Shown here one piece after another: positions 39,804 through 48,383 of a stretch of DNA of 64,000 nucleotides; the stretch's first letter is position 1, and every line of letters starts with the position of its first letter. The notes under the pieces were generated by a model. The model saw nothing but the letters and a program-made list of their open reading frames with translations, did not search any database and was not told the DNA's origin. Source of the stretch: DASUPK01 sp963744105 (lineage in GTDB: Bacteria > Actinomycetota > Thermoleophilia > Solirubrobacterales > 70-9); assembly GCA_963744105.1 (NCBI GenBank), contig CAVUSJ010000003.1, forward strand, positions 62,001 through 126,000, read 5' to 3'. Both the position numbers and the translations under genes were made by a program.

Positions 39804-41240
39804 CCACGCCTGCCAGGCGAGCTCGTCGCCGCTGCAGACGAGGTGCAGGCCGTCGAGTTCGGCGTTCAACTCGGGAAACTCGAGCCTGCGGTGAGATCCC
39901 CGCGACTCCTCGCGCTGGAGCGCGAAGCGGGCGATCAGCCGCGCGAGCGGATAGGGGTCGTCAAGCAGCTGCTCGAGCTCCTCCCGGCGCCTGAGCGGGC
40001 CCGCGAGCCTCCAGACCGCCTCCCTGCTCTCGCCCAGGGGCGGGTCGAAGCGCCACTCCGGCGGATGCGGGGCGTCCCCGGCATCGGGCTCCGCCGATGC
40101 CGCTCGCGCCGCCCTAGCGCCCAGCACGAAGCACTCCGTGAGCGAGTTCGACGCCAGCCGGTTGGCGCCGTGCAGCCCGGTGTCGGCGCACTCGCCCACC
40201 GCGAACAGGCCCGGCAGCGAGGACCGGCCCTCCAGGTCGGTGGCGACCCCGCCCATTACGTAGTGGGAGGCGGGCGAGACCGGGATCGGCTCCTCCGCCG
40301 GATCGAAGCCGGCCTCACGCAGCGACGCGAAGACGCTCGGGAACCGGGCCTCGCTCAGCTCGCGCAGGTCGAGGTAGACGTGGTCGGAGCCGTCGCTCTT
40401 CATCTGGTCGAGGACGGCCAGGGTGACGGCGTCGCGGGGGGCGAGCTCGTCCGTGAAGCGCTCGCCGCCCGCGCCGAGGAGGGTCGCGCCCTCGCCGCGG
40501 ACGGCCTCCGTGACGAGGAGCCCGTCGGAATCCGTGCCGGGCGCGGACAAGGCGGTCGGGTGGAACTGGCAAAGCTCGAGGTCGGCGAGCTCGGCGCCCG
40601 CCGCGTGGGCCATCACCGGCCCTGCGCCGATCGCCCCCCACGGATTGGTGGTCCGGGACCAGAGGGCCGCAGCGCCCCCCGTGGCGAAGACCGTCGCGTT
40701 CGCCAGCAGCGGATCGCGGTCGGTGAGCACGCCGAAGCAGCGCTCGCCGTCGCTCCAGAGGGCGGTCGCCGACGTCTTCTCGATCACCTCGATCCGCTCG
40801 TGCTGCGCGGCCTGCTCGGCGAGCCGCTCCGTGATCCGCCGGCCGGTTGCCGCGCCCCCGGCGTGGACGATCCGCCTACGGGAGTGCCCTCCCTCCAGCG
40901 CGAGCGAGAGGCTCTCGTCCGGCAGCAGGTCGAAGTGGACCCCGCGACGCTGGAGCTCCCGGACGACGCCCGGCGCCTCTCGGGCGAGCAGCTCCGCGGC
41001 GGATCGCCGGCACGCCCCGCGGCCGGCCGCGACGGTGTCCTCGACGTGCTGTTCGGGTGAGTCATCGGGCCCGATCGCCGCGGCGAGACCGCCCTGGGCC
41101 CAGAAGCTCGAGCTCTCGCTGAGGGGCTTCCGGGACACCATCGCGACGCGCGCGCCCCCGTCCGCCGCGGTGAGCGCGGAGTAGAGGCCGGCGGCGCCGC
41201 CGCCGACGACCACGACGTCGAATCGGTCGTCCGGCGTCAT
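39798..41240 (-). CDS. nadB: L-aspartate oxidase
   Basis: 480 residues. The FAD dinucleotide fold VVVVGGGAAGLYSALTAADG opens the protein. SSSFWAQGGLAAAIGPDDSP, HSRRRIVHAGGAATGRRITE, ADLELCQFHPTALSAPG, SASHYVMGGVATDLEGRSSL (written PASHYVMGG) and GANRLASNSLTECFVLGARA are diagnostic of NadB. It oxidises aspartate to iminoaspartate, the first step of NAD synthesis. A bacterial nadB usually sits with nadA and nadC; neither is here. The ATG is preceded by TACGGT at 10 nt, overlapping the divergent HDAC promoter. Confidence 0.93.
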   Translation of the reverse strand: MTPDDRFDVVVVGGGAAGLYSALTAADGGARVAMVSRKPLSESSSFWAQGGLAAAIGPDDSPEQHVEDTVAAGRGACRRSAAELLAREAPGVVRELQRRGVHFDLLPDESLSLALEGGHSRRRIVHAGGAATGRRITERLAEQAAQHERIEVIEKTSATALWSDGERCFGVLTDRDPLLANATVFATGGAAALWSRTTNPWGAIGAGPVMAHAAGAELADLELCQFHPTALSAPGTDSDGLLVTEAVRGEGATLLGAGGERFTDELAPRDAVTLAVLDQMKSDGSDHVYLDLRELSEARFPSVFASLREAGFDPAEEPIPVSPASHYVMGGVATDLEGRSSLPGLFAVGECADTGLHGANRLASNSLTECFVLGARAARAASAEPDAGDAPHPPEWRFDPPLGESREAVWRLAGPLRRREELEQLLDDPYPLARLIARFALQREESRGSHRRLEFPELNAELDGLHLVCSGDELAWQAWE

Positions 41241-41250
41241 CGCGCCGCGA

Positions 41251-41260
41251 ACCGTACTGT
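41251..41260. promoter_or_regulatory. overlapping divergent -10 boxes of nadB and the HDAC gene
   Basis: TACGGT on the minus strand (41251-41256, 10 nt before nadB ATG) and TACTGT on the plus strand (41255-41260, 6 nt before ATC 41267) share two bases. RNA polymerase cannot bind both at once, so the two genes should exclude each other. Confidence 0.45.
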
Positions 41261-41266
41261 GCGGCC

Positions 41267-42280
41267 ATCGAAGGGCTTTACCTGAGACACCCGAGCTCCT
41301 TCCGGCACGACACGGGCGGGCATCCCGAGAACGCCCGGCGCCTGACCGCGATCGAGGAGGCGATGGCCGAGCGCGACTGGCTCGGGCTGGAGCGCGTCGA
41401 GGCTCCCGCCGCGACCCGGGAGCAGCTCCAGCGCGTCCATGACCCCGCTCACATCGACACGATCGAGGCCTACTCGGCCAGGGGCGGCGGCATGATCGAC
41501 ATCGACACCGTCACCAGCGCGGGATCGTGGGAGGCCGCCCAGCACGCCGCCGGAGGCGCGGTCCACGCAACCGAGCGGCTGCTCGATGGGGGCGGTTTCG
41601 CATTCTGCGGCCTGCGGCCGCCGGGGCATCACGCCGAGCGCGGCCGGGCGATGGGGTTCTGCCTGTTCAACAACGTGGCCGTCGCGGCCGCCCACGCGAT
41701 CGCCGAGTGCGGCGCCGAGCGGGTCCTGATCCTCGACTGGGACGTCCATCACGGCAACGGGACCGAGGAGATCTTCTACGGCTCGTCCGACGTTCTCTAC
41801 TCCAGCATCCACCAGAGCCCGCTCTACCCCGGTACCGGCGCGGCCACGGACTTCGGCGAGGGCGAGGGGGAGGGGTACACGGTCAACCTGCCCGTGCCAC
41901 CAGGCAGCGGCCCCGATGAGTTCCTGGCCCTCACCCAGCACGTGATCGCTCCGATCGCCCGGGAGTGGCGGCCGGGGTTGCTCTGCATCTCCGCGGGCTA
42001 CGACGCCCACCGCGACGACCCGCTCGCCAACTGCGAGCTCGACGACGCCGCCTACGCGGACATGGCGGCGACGATGCGCGATCTCGCGGCCGAGCTCGAG
42101 GTGCCGCTGCTGATCTGCCTCGAGGGCGGCTACGCGCTCGCCGCCCTGGCGCGCGGCGTGGTCGCGACGCTCGATGCGGTCGGGGGCGAGCAGGCCCCAC
42201 GGGAGGCGCCGATCGGGTCGGCGCTGGAGTACCGGGAGCGGCTGGGGCGCTTCTGGCCCGCCCTAGCGGCCGCGGAGTAG
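41267..42280 (+). CDS. histone-deacetylase-family amidohydrolase (AcuC/HDAC-like)
   Basis: 337 residues. LRPPGHHAERGRAMGFCLFN (active-site His pair), VLILDWDVHHGNGTEEIFYG (zinc ligands DxH), SIHQSPLYPGTG, LLCISAGYDAHRDDPLANCE (zinc Asp) and LICLEGGYALAALA are intact, so it is an active class II-like zinc deacetylase, perhaps on acetylpolyamines or acetyl-lysine. The first ATG in frame is at 41363, but the family N-terminus LRHPSSFRHDTGGHPENA is encoded upstream without ATG, GTG or TTG. A TACTGT box 6 nt before ATC 41267 supports that start; CTG 41282 is the alternative. Confidence 0.85.
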   Translation: MEGLYLRHPSSFRHDTGGHPENARRLTAIEEAMAERDWLGLERVEAPAATREQLQRVHDPAHIDTIEAYSARGGGMIDIDTVTSAGSWEAAQHAAGGAVHATERLLDGGGFAFCGLRPPGHHAERGRAMGFCLFNNVAVAAAHAIAECGAERVLILDWDVHHGNGTEEIFYGSSDVLYSSIHQSPLYPGTGAATDFGEGEGEGYTVNLPVPPGSGPDEFLALTQHVIAPIAREWRPGLLCISAGYDAHRDDPLANCELDDAAYADMAATMRDLAAELEVPLLICLEGGYALAALARGVVATLDAVGGEQAPREAPIGSALEYRERLGRFWPALAAAE

Positions 42281-42391
42281 GCGGAGCTCCTCCTCGGTCT
42301 GCGCCACCTCGGCGGCCAGACCCGTCAGGAAGTCGGTGGTCGAGGATCCGTCCTCAAGGGTCTTCAGTCCGCGGCGGCCTGCGTCTGGCAA
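42263..42391 (-). CDS. possible 42-residue protein
   Basis: A short minus-strand frame from TTG 42391 with protein-like sequence (KTLEDGSSTTDFLTGLAAEV, QTEEELRLLRGR). Its tag stop overlaps the HDAC 3' end. No SD or TANNNT box is clear. It could instead be noise in a 132-nt gap that otherwise holds nothing I recognise. Confidence 0.3.
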   Translation of the reverse strand: MPDAGRRGLKTLEDGSSTTDFLTGLAAEVAQTEEELRLLRGR

Positions 42392-42412
42392 GTCACGTAT
42401 GTCCTGGGTCGG

Positions 42413-45101
42413 TCATGCGGTCAGCTGGTCCCTGATCTCGTTGAGGAGCTTCTTCGGAATGCCCGGCACGGTCTCGAGGTCATCGACGGAGGCGAACCCT
42501 TCCTTGCGCTCGCGGTAAGCGATCACGCGGGTCGCCTGGGTCACTGACAACCCGACCTCGCGGAGCTGCTCGAAGGTCGCCTTGTTGAGGTCGAGCAACC
42601 CGCCGCGCCGGCGTGACCGGGTGGCCTTCGAGGCCGAGGCCTTCGAGGCGCGCTTCGCCTGCGTCTCCTTCTTCGCGGCGGCGGCCTTCTTCTTGCGCTC
42701 CTCAGCGGCCTTGGCGCGGGCCTCCTTCTTCTCCTGCGCCTCCTTCTCGCGGGCCGCCTTCTTCCCGGCGGCCTCCTTCTCCTCCTCGTCCTTCTTCCGC
42801 TGCTCCTCGGCCTTTCTCTCGGCGGCCTCCCGTTCCACGGCGGCCTTGGCTTCGGCGGCTGCCTCCTCCGCGGCGGCCTGCTCCTTCGCCGCGGCCTTCT
42901 CGGCCCGCCGTGCCCGGCGCCTGCCCAGGAAGCCGAGGCGCTCGGGGGCGGGCTCGACCGCCTCCTGCTCGTCGGTCGGCTGATCCCGGGCGGCCTCCGG
43001 CGTCGGGCTCGGGTTCCGCGACCTCCGCCTCGGCGCGCTCGGGCAGCTCGATCCCGACCGAGGCGGCGTGCGCCTGGGCGCCGCTCGCCCGGTCCATCAC
43101 GGACTTGATCCGCTCCTCGAGCGCCCGGAAGCGGCCCTCGCGCTCCTCGTTCGCCTTCTTCAGGTCCTCGTCGTCCACCGCGCCGAGCTTGCTCTCCGCC
43201 GACTCGGCGCGAGCCTCGGCCTCACGGAGCTGGTGCTCGGCGGACTTCAGGGCGCGGCCCGCCTCGTCGAGCTCCGTGGCCAGCTCCTGCTCGCGCTCGG
43301 CGAAGGTGCGCTCGGCCTCGTCCTCGCCCTCCCGGCGCGCCTCGGCGACCGCGCGCTTGATGCGTCCGTCGCTCTGCTTCTGCAGCTTGTCGATCTCCTT
43401 CTGGAGCGCGCCGACCTGGCCGCGGACCCACTCCGCCGCCGCGCTGCGGGCCTCGGCCTCGATGTCGAGCCTGGCGCCCTCGGCCTCCTCGACCTTCTTC
43501 TCGGCCCGCTTCGCCCGGTTCTCGGCCTTCTGCACGAGCTGCTCGCGCGAGGAGCGCTCTTCCTCGAGCTGGCCGCGGAGCAAGCCGAGCTCCTCCTGCA
43601 GGCGGCGCTCGGTCTCCTCGCGCACCGTCTCGCTCGTGACCCGGACGCGCTCCTCGGCCTCGGAGCGGAGGGCCTCCTCCTGCTCCGCCAGCCGTCGCTC
43701 GGCCTCCTGCTCCACGCGAGCCTGCGTGTCGGACTCCACCTTGGCGAGGGCCTCGGCGATCCTCGCGTCGGACTCGGCCTGCAGCCGGCGAAGCTCGGCG
43801 TCGAGGCGCTCCTCGGCCTGCTGCTGGATGCGCGTCTGTTCCTCGGCGAGCTTCGCCTCAGCGCCCTCGACCCGCTTGCCGGCGGCCTCGATCTGCTCGG
43901 CGATCTCGTCGAGCCGGCGCTGGGCGGCCTCGGCGGCCTCGGTCGCCGCTTCGCGCTCGCGGCGCAGCGACTGCTCGCGCGCCTTCAGCTCTGACTCGAA
44001 GCGCAGCTCGGCGGCTCGCCGGGCGGCGTCGATCTCCTCGCGGGCGCGGCTGTCGGCGTCGGAGCGGATATCCGCGATCCGCTTGGCGAGCTCCTGCTCG
44101 AGCTCGCGGCGGATCCCGCGCTCGATGTCGGCGCGGGATTCCTCGGGCGGGGCCTGCTCTTCGGCCTCGCGGCGAGCCTCCTCGACGGCTGCCTGGATGC
44201 GGGACTCGGTATCGGCCTCGAGCTTCTGGATCTGAGCTTGCAGCTGCTCGTTGCGCTCCTGAAGGCGGCGGTCGGCTTCCTCGCTCACCTGGCGCTCGGC
44301 GTCGGCTCGAGCCTCCTCGTCCCCGTCCCCGCCGGCGTCGCTCTCCGCCCGCTCGAGCCGCTCGAGTGCGTCCTTCAGCGCCGCCGCGGCCTCGTCGCGC
44401 TCGGCGGTCAGCTCCTTCTCGCGGGCGAGCATGCGCCGGTCGAGCTCGGCCTCGAGCTCGCGGCGGACGTCGCCGCGCTGCTCGCCCAGCCAGTCGGCAG
44501 CGTCCTCGCGCGCCCTGGCGTCGATCACAGTCACGTTCCCGGCCGCGCGGGCCTCGGCTTCCTCGAGCCGGCGCTGGACCTCCTCGAGGGACCTCGCGGC
44601 ACGCTCGCGCTCCTTCTCGAGGTCCTCCTCGAGCACGAGGATCTCGGCGGTGGCGCGCTCCTCCGCCTGGCGGCGGGCAGCCTCGACAGCCTCCTGCATG
44701 CGCTCGTCGCGCTCACCGTTGGCCGGCGGCTCGGCCGCGGCGTTGGGCGCCTCCGGGCCGGCGGACGGCTCCTCCGCTCCCATCACCGGACGGATCACCG
44801 GCGGCCGCTTCGCGGCGGGGCGGGGCTTCGCCTGGGCTGGAGGCGCTTCGGGCCGGGGACCCGTCTCGCCGCGCATCGCCGTCTCGAGCTCGGCCGCGCT
44901 TTTCTCCAGTTCGTCGAGCTTCGCGGCGCCTTCGCGCACCTCGTCGGGATCCACCTTCCCTTGGTGGTACATCTCGAGGACGCGGGCCCCGAGCTCTCGC
45001 ACGCCTTCCTCGGTGCGGCGGTGAAGCGTCTCGAGGCGCCACTTCATCGCCCCGCGGTCCTCCGCACCGTGGCCGGCGCCTTCGTTTTGGCGCTCGGTCA
45101 T
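42413..45101 (-). CDS. giant coiled-coil protein with C-terminal helix-hairpin-helix, frame broken near 43000
   Basis: About 895 residues when the frames are joined. After a short head (MKWRLETLHRRTEEGVRELG) come ~600 residues of Glu/Arg/Ala heptads (EAARRQAEERATAEILVLEE, AEARAREDAAD-like repeats). The first frame degenerates after EVAEPEPD. The next frame continues with PTDEQEAVEPAPERLGFLGR, a Lys/Glu/Ala helix, and LLDLNKATFEQLREVGLSVT, FASVDDLETVPGIPKKLLNE, a ComEA-like HhH pair that binds DNA. The span is 3n+1, so one extra base lies near 42995-43005. A TAGAGT box is 9 nt before ATG 45101. I infer a DNA-tethered filament or SMC-like scaffold; no ATPase domain is seen. Confidence 0.75.
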
Positions 45102-45110
45102 CGGGGCGTG

Positions 45111-45116
45111 ACTCTA
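45111..45116 (-). promoter_or_regulatory. -10 box TAGAGT before the coiled-coil gene
   Basis: TAGAGT is 9 nt before ATG 45101 on the minus strand. Confidence 0.45.
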
Positions 45117-45238
45117 CGCGACGTGCAGGCCGGAGCGCGATTTCGGCGCGGGCCCGTTCGCGTTCGGCGACACCCCGGTCCCCTCCCGTTCGCCAGGGGA
45201 GGTGAGCCTCTCCGGAAACGAGCCCGAGGAGGTTGTTG

Positions 45239-45451
45239 ATGCGAGATCTCGTCACCCGGCGGTTGGTCGGCCTGTCGGCCCGGAGCGGGCAGGGGACGGT
45301 CGAGTACGTCGGACTGATCCTGCTGGTCGCCCTGCTGATGGTCGGCATGGTGGCCGCGATGAAGGGCTTTCAGGGCAAGCAGGGGGTGGAGCTGGCCCAG
45401 ACGATCGTGGACAAGATCCGCGAGGCGGTGGGCCAGGTCAGCTTCAAGTGA
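45239..45451 (+). CDS. Flp-like pilin (class III prepilin)
   Basis: 70 residues from ATG 45239, with SD GAGGAGG 5 nt before it. The TTG at 45233 is less likely. The basic head MRDLVTRRLVGLSARS is followed by GQGTVEYVGLILLVALLMVG: G-x4-E-Y then a hydrophobic stretch, the processing and assembly signature of Flp/Tad pilins. The rest is a short amphipathic helix (GVELAQTIVDKIREAV). No tad or cpa genes are in the window, so it may work with a distant secretion system or as an orphan surface protein. Confidence 0.7.
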   Translation: MRDLVTRRLVGLSARSGQGTVEYVGLILLVALLMVGMVAAMKGFQGKQGVELAQTIVDKIREAVGQVSFK

Positions 45452-45456
45452 CCCAA

Positions 45457-45513
45457 GGCCGCTCCACTTGGGGAGCGAAGGGCGTAGCCCGGAGCGACTT
45501 AGGTGGGGCGGCC
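45457..45513. repeat. REP-like intergenic element, copy A
   Basis: An imperfect cruciform of ~57 nt between the pilin gene and rph. Outer arms GGCCGCTCCACTTGG and CTTAGGTGGGGCGGCC enclose GAGCGA-AGGGCGTAGCCC-GGAGCG with an inner GGGC-GTA-GCCC hairpin. The core matches copy B at 55291-55340. Confidence 0.45.
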
Positions 45514-45570
45514 GCAGCGGTCACTGCCTGATGGCGAAGCCGTCCTGCCAGTCGTGGCAGACTGGCCCGC

Positions 45571-46305
45571 ATGCCCGCCAGTCGCAGCTACGACCGCGCC
45601 CCCGCCGACCTCCGCCCAGTGACGATCGAGCGGGGCTTCGTGCGGACCGCGGACGGGTCCGCCCTGATCTCGCAGGGCGAGACCCGAGTGATCTGCACGG
45701 CCTCGGTGAATGACAGCGTGCCCCGCTGGATGGAGGGGAAGGGCCGTGGCTGGGTCACCGGCGAGTACGCGATGCTGCCCGCGTCGACGGGCGACCGGAA
45801 GGCGCGCGACATCAGCCGCGGCAAGCAGGACGGCCGCGGGGTGGAGATCCAGCGGCTGATCGGCCGCTCGCTGCGCGGGGTCGTCGACTTCATGGCGCTC
45901 GGCGAGCGCTCGGTCTACGTGGACTGCGACGTCCTGCAGGCCGATGGCGGCACGCGCTGCGCCGCGATCAGCGGCGGCTACGTCGCTCTGCACGACGCGC
46001 TCGGCAGGCTGGTCGAGGCCGGGGCGCTCGAGACTCTCCCGCTCAACCAGTCGGTCGCGGCGGTCAGCGTCGGGATGGTGGAGGGCCGGGCTCTGTGCGA
46101 TCTCGACTACAGCGAGGATTCGACCGCCGAGGTGGACGCGAACGTCGTGATGACCGGAGACGGGGGACTGGTCGAGGTGCAGGCGACGGCCGAGCGCACG
46201 CCTCTCTCGCGCGCCTCCCTCGACGAGCTGCTCGCTCTCGCCGAGGCCGGGATCGCCAGGCTCCGCGACGAGCAGGAATCCGCGCTCGGGTCGCTCCCCG
46301 CCTGA
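45571..46305 (+). CDS. rph: ribonuclease PH
   Basis: 244 residues, the full length for the family. RPVTIERGFVRTADGSALIS, GETRVICTASVNDSVPRWME, GRGWVTGEYAMLPASTGDRK, EIQRLIGRSLRGVVDFMALG and DCDVLQADGGTRCAAISGGY are the conserved RNase PH blocks; the phosphate-binding TGDRK and GGTR are intact. It trims tRNA 3' ends by phosphorolysis. Adjacent rdgB (29 nt downstream) is a common actinobacterial pairing. Confidence 0.96.
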   Translation: MPASRSYDRAPADLRPVTIERGFVRTADGSALISQGETRVICTASVNDSVPRWMEGKGRGWVTGEYAMLPASTGDRKARDISRGKQDGRGVEIQRLIGRSLRGVVDFMALGERSVYVDCDVLQADGGTRCAAISGGYVALHDALGRLVEAGALETLPLNQSVAAVSVGMVEGRALCDLDYSEDSTAEVDANVVMTGDGGLVEVQATAERTPLSRASLDELLALAEAGIARLRDEQESALGSLPA

Positions 46306-46334
46306 CGCCCGGATCGCGGATCATCTGAAGGGCG

Positions 46335-46928
46335 ATGACGCCGCTCGTCCTGGCCACCCGCAACGAGCACAAGCTGCGCGAGCTTCGCGAGGCGCTGCCG
46401 GGATTCCAGATCGACCCCCTGCCGGAGGAGGTCGAGCTCCCGCCCGAGACCGGCGAGACCTTCGCCGAGAACGCGCTGGGCAAGGCTCGCGCGGCACAGG
46501 CCGCCACCGGCCGGACCGCGATCGCCGACGACTCGGGGATCGCCGCCTACGGGCTGGGCGGGCAGCCCGGGGTGCGCTCGGCCCGGTACGCGGGCGTGGA
46601 CGCCACCGACGAGGAGAACCTCACGAAGCTCCTCCGGGAAGTAGGGGCGAGGGACGACCGCCGCATCGCGTACGTCTGCGCGATCGCCCTGGCTGGCGAG
46701 GACGGGACCGAGTCGCTCTTCGAGGGCCGCTGTGAGGGTGTGCTCGCGGAGGAGCCGCGGGGGACGGGCGGCTTCGGGTACGACCCGGCCTTCATCCCGG
46801 ACGACACCGGCCCTGAGGACGAGCGCACCATGGCCGAGCTGGCCCCGGAGGAGAAGCACGCGATCAGCCACCGCGGCAGGGCGGCGCGCAAGCTCGCGGC
46901 GCATCTCGGCGTCGAGGTGGGCCGGTGA
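46335..46928 (+). CDS. rdgB: dITP/XTP pyrophosphatase (RdgB/HAM1)
   Basis: 197 residues. LVLATRNEHKLRELREAL (substrate loop), ETGETFAENALGKARAAQAA, AIADDSGIAAYGLGGQPGVR, GTGGFGYDPAFIPDDTG and KHAISHRGRAARKLAAHL are the complete RdgB motif set. It hydrolyses non-canonical purine NTPs to protect DNA. AAGGGCG just before the ATG could act as SD. Its TGA overlaps the next gene's GTG start. Confidence 0.95.
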   Translation: MTPLVLATRNEHKLRELREALPGFQIDPLPEEVELPPETGETFAENALGKARAAQAATGRTAIADDSGIAAYGLGGQPGVRSARYAGVDATDEENLTKLLREVGARDDRRIAYVCAIALAGEDGTESLFEGRCEGVLAEEPRGTGGFGYDPAFIPDDTGPEDERTMAELAPEEKHAISHRGRAARKLAAHLGVEVGR

Positions 46929-47866
46929 GCCCCGCCGCCACCCCCGCATCGAGCCGGATCACGAAGCCGCGCGCGGCGGCGGTGTCGATCGCCTCCAACT
47001 CGATACTGATCGCCCTGAAGCTCGCCGCCGGCGCCATCACCGGATCGGTCGCGATCCTGAGCGAGGCGCTCCACTCGATGATCGACCTGATCGCGTCGGT
47101 GATCGCCTTCATCTCGGTTCGCCGCGCGGACGAGCCCGCCGACGTCGATCACCCGTACGGCCACGAGAAGCTGGAGAGCCTCGCGGCGTCGATCGAGGGG
47201 ATGTTGATCCTCGCCGGCGCCGCGCTGATCATCTACGAGTCCGTGCACCGGCTCGCGACCGGAGCCTCGGTCGAGAAGCTCGGCATCGGCATCGCGGTGA
47301 TCGGCTTCTCGGCGCTGGCGAACGGAGGTGTCTCCCTCTTCCTGCGGCGCCAGGCCAGCCGCCACAGCTCGCCGGCGCTCGCCGGGGACGCGGCGCACCT
47401 CGGCACCGACGCGCTCACTTCCCTCGGCGTGCTCGTCGGCCTGGTCCTCGTCCAGATCACGGGAGCGGAGGCGATCGACTCCGCCGTCGCCATCGCCGTC
47501 GCGGTGGTGATCGTCCTGGCGGGGGTCCGGATCCTGCGCCGGTCCGCGTCGGCTCTGATCGACGAGGCGCCGCCGCCGGAGGAGATGGACCGGATCGAGG
47601 CGGCGATCGCGCGCGGGCGGGCGCAGACTCCCGAGATCGTCGGGTACCACAAGCTGCGGGCCCGCACGACCGGCCGCCGCCGCTACATCGACCTCCACGT
47701 CCAGTTCCGCAGCGGCACCACCCTCGAGCGGGCGCACGAGCTCGCGCACAAGCTCCGTGACGCGATCGAGTCGGACCTCGGCGACGCCGAGGCGCTCATC
47801 CACGTGGAGCCGGAGAGCTCCCGCCGGGACCCGGCGGAGTCCCCGTCGGCGTTCAGAGCCGGCTAG
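46925..47866 (+). CDS. cation diffusion facilitator (zinc/metal efflux)
   Basis: 313 residues, GTG start coupled to rdgB (GTGA). Six membrane segments; metal-site helices carry SEALHSMIDLIASVIAF (HxxxD) and DAAHLGTDALTSLGVLVGLV (HxxxD), the CDF signature. Linker HPYGHEKLESLAASIEG is the typical cytoplasmic loop. The C-terminal ZT dimerisation domain runs from ~215 (DRIEAAIARGRAQTPEIVGY, YIDLHVQFRSGTTLERAHEL) to the end. Likely exports Zn, Fe or Mn. Confidence 0.92.
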   Translation: MSPAATPASSRITKPRAAAVSIASNSILIALKLAAGAITGSVAILSEALHSMIDLIASVIAFISVRRADEPADVDHPYGHEKLESLAASIEGMLILAGAALIIYESVHRLATGASVEKLGIGIAVIGFSALANGGVSLFLRRQASRHSSPALAGDAAHLGTDALTSLGVLVGLVLVQITGAEAIDSAVAIAVAVVIVLAGVRILRRSASALIDEAPPPEEMDRIEAAIARGRAQTPEIVGYHKLRARTTGRRRYIDLHVQFRSGTTLERAHELAHKLRDAIESDLGDAEALIHVEPESSRRDPAESPSAFRAG

Positions 47867-48005
47867 GCAGCAGGTTCACGGCGGCGGCGAGGCCCACCGC
47901 GCCGACGACGATGCTGTAGCCGGTGTAGCCCCCGACCGCGAGCAGGATCACCGAGATCCCGCAGATGACGACGACGGTGAGCCACGAGCCCTGCTGCAGA
48001 GTCAC
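47853..48005 (-). CDS. 50-residue membrane protein
   Basis: A GTG-started minus-strand frame: a short head VTLQQGS, then two hydrophobic stretches (WLTVVVICGISVILLAVGGY and YSIVVGAVGLAAAVNLLP) and a basic end PSRL. This fits a two-helix small membrane protein. It overlaps the transporter 3' end by 14 nt. The frame's consistent hydrophobic pattern is better than expected for noise, but no homology can be checked here. Confidence 0.55.
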   Translation of the reverse strand: MTLQQGSWLTVVVICGISVILLAVGGYTGYSIVVGAVGLAAAVNLLPSRL

Positions 48006-48011
48006 GCTCGC

Positions 48012-48017
48012 TATTTT
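48012..48017 (+). promoter_or_regulatory. -10 box TATTTT before the roadblock-like gene
   Basis: TATTTT is 6 nt before GTG 48024 and decides this start, since the frame has no ATG before its first conserved residues. Confidence 0.5.
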
Positions 48018-48023
48018 GACCTA

Positions 48024-48383
48024 GTGGCTCCCGTCGACGCTCCGACCCTCACCGACGCCGGTGAGACGGTCGCCTATCTGCAGGAGATCTCGCCCGAGAT
48101 GCGCGGCTGCGCCGTGCTGTCGGAGGGCGGCGAGGCGCTCGCGGCCACCGGCAACGTCGAGCGCTGGGGCGAGGCGGCCCGCGACCTGATCGCAGCGGCC
48201 GACGCCGCGGGTGGCGAGCCGGTCGCGCACGCGCACATCGCCACCGGGGACGGCGAGGCTTTCTGCGTCAGGGAGGGCGGGCTGACCGCCGTCGCCGTCG
48301 CCGATCGCTTCACGCTCTCATCGCTGATGCTCTTCGACATGCGGAATGCCCTGCGTAGCCTGGCGGCGGGCGCCGGACGATGA
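48024..48383 (+). CDS. roadblock/LC7-like small protein
   Basis: 119 residues from GTG 48024. AYLQEISPEMRGCAVLSEGG, AARDLIAAADAAGGEPVAHA, IATGDGEAFCVREGGLTAVA and LSSLMLFDMRNALRSLA follow the alpha-beta-alpha roadblock fold of MglB/LC7 proteins, which usually regulate small GTPases. No GTPase partner is adjacent. Its stop overlaps the next start (ATGA), so it is coupled to the 78-residue protein and then tldD. Confidence 0.7.
   Translation: MAPVDAPTLTDAGETVAYLQEISPEMRGCAVLSEGGEALAATGNVERWGEAARDLIAAADAAGGEPVAHAHIATGDGEAFCVREGGLTAVAVADRFTLSSLMLFDMRNALRSLAAGAGR

Noticed and set aside
42960..43020. Programmed ribosomal frameshift in the coiled-coil gene
   Set aside because: No slippery heptamer or downstream structure stands out, and three other genes nearby show similar single-base breaks.
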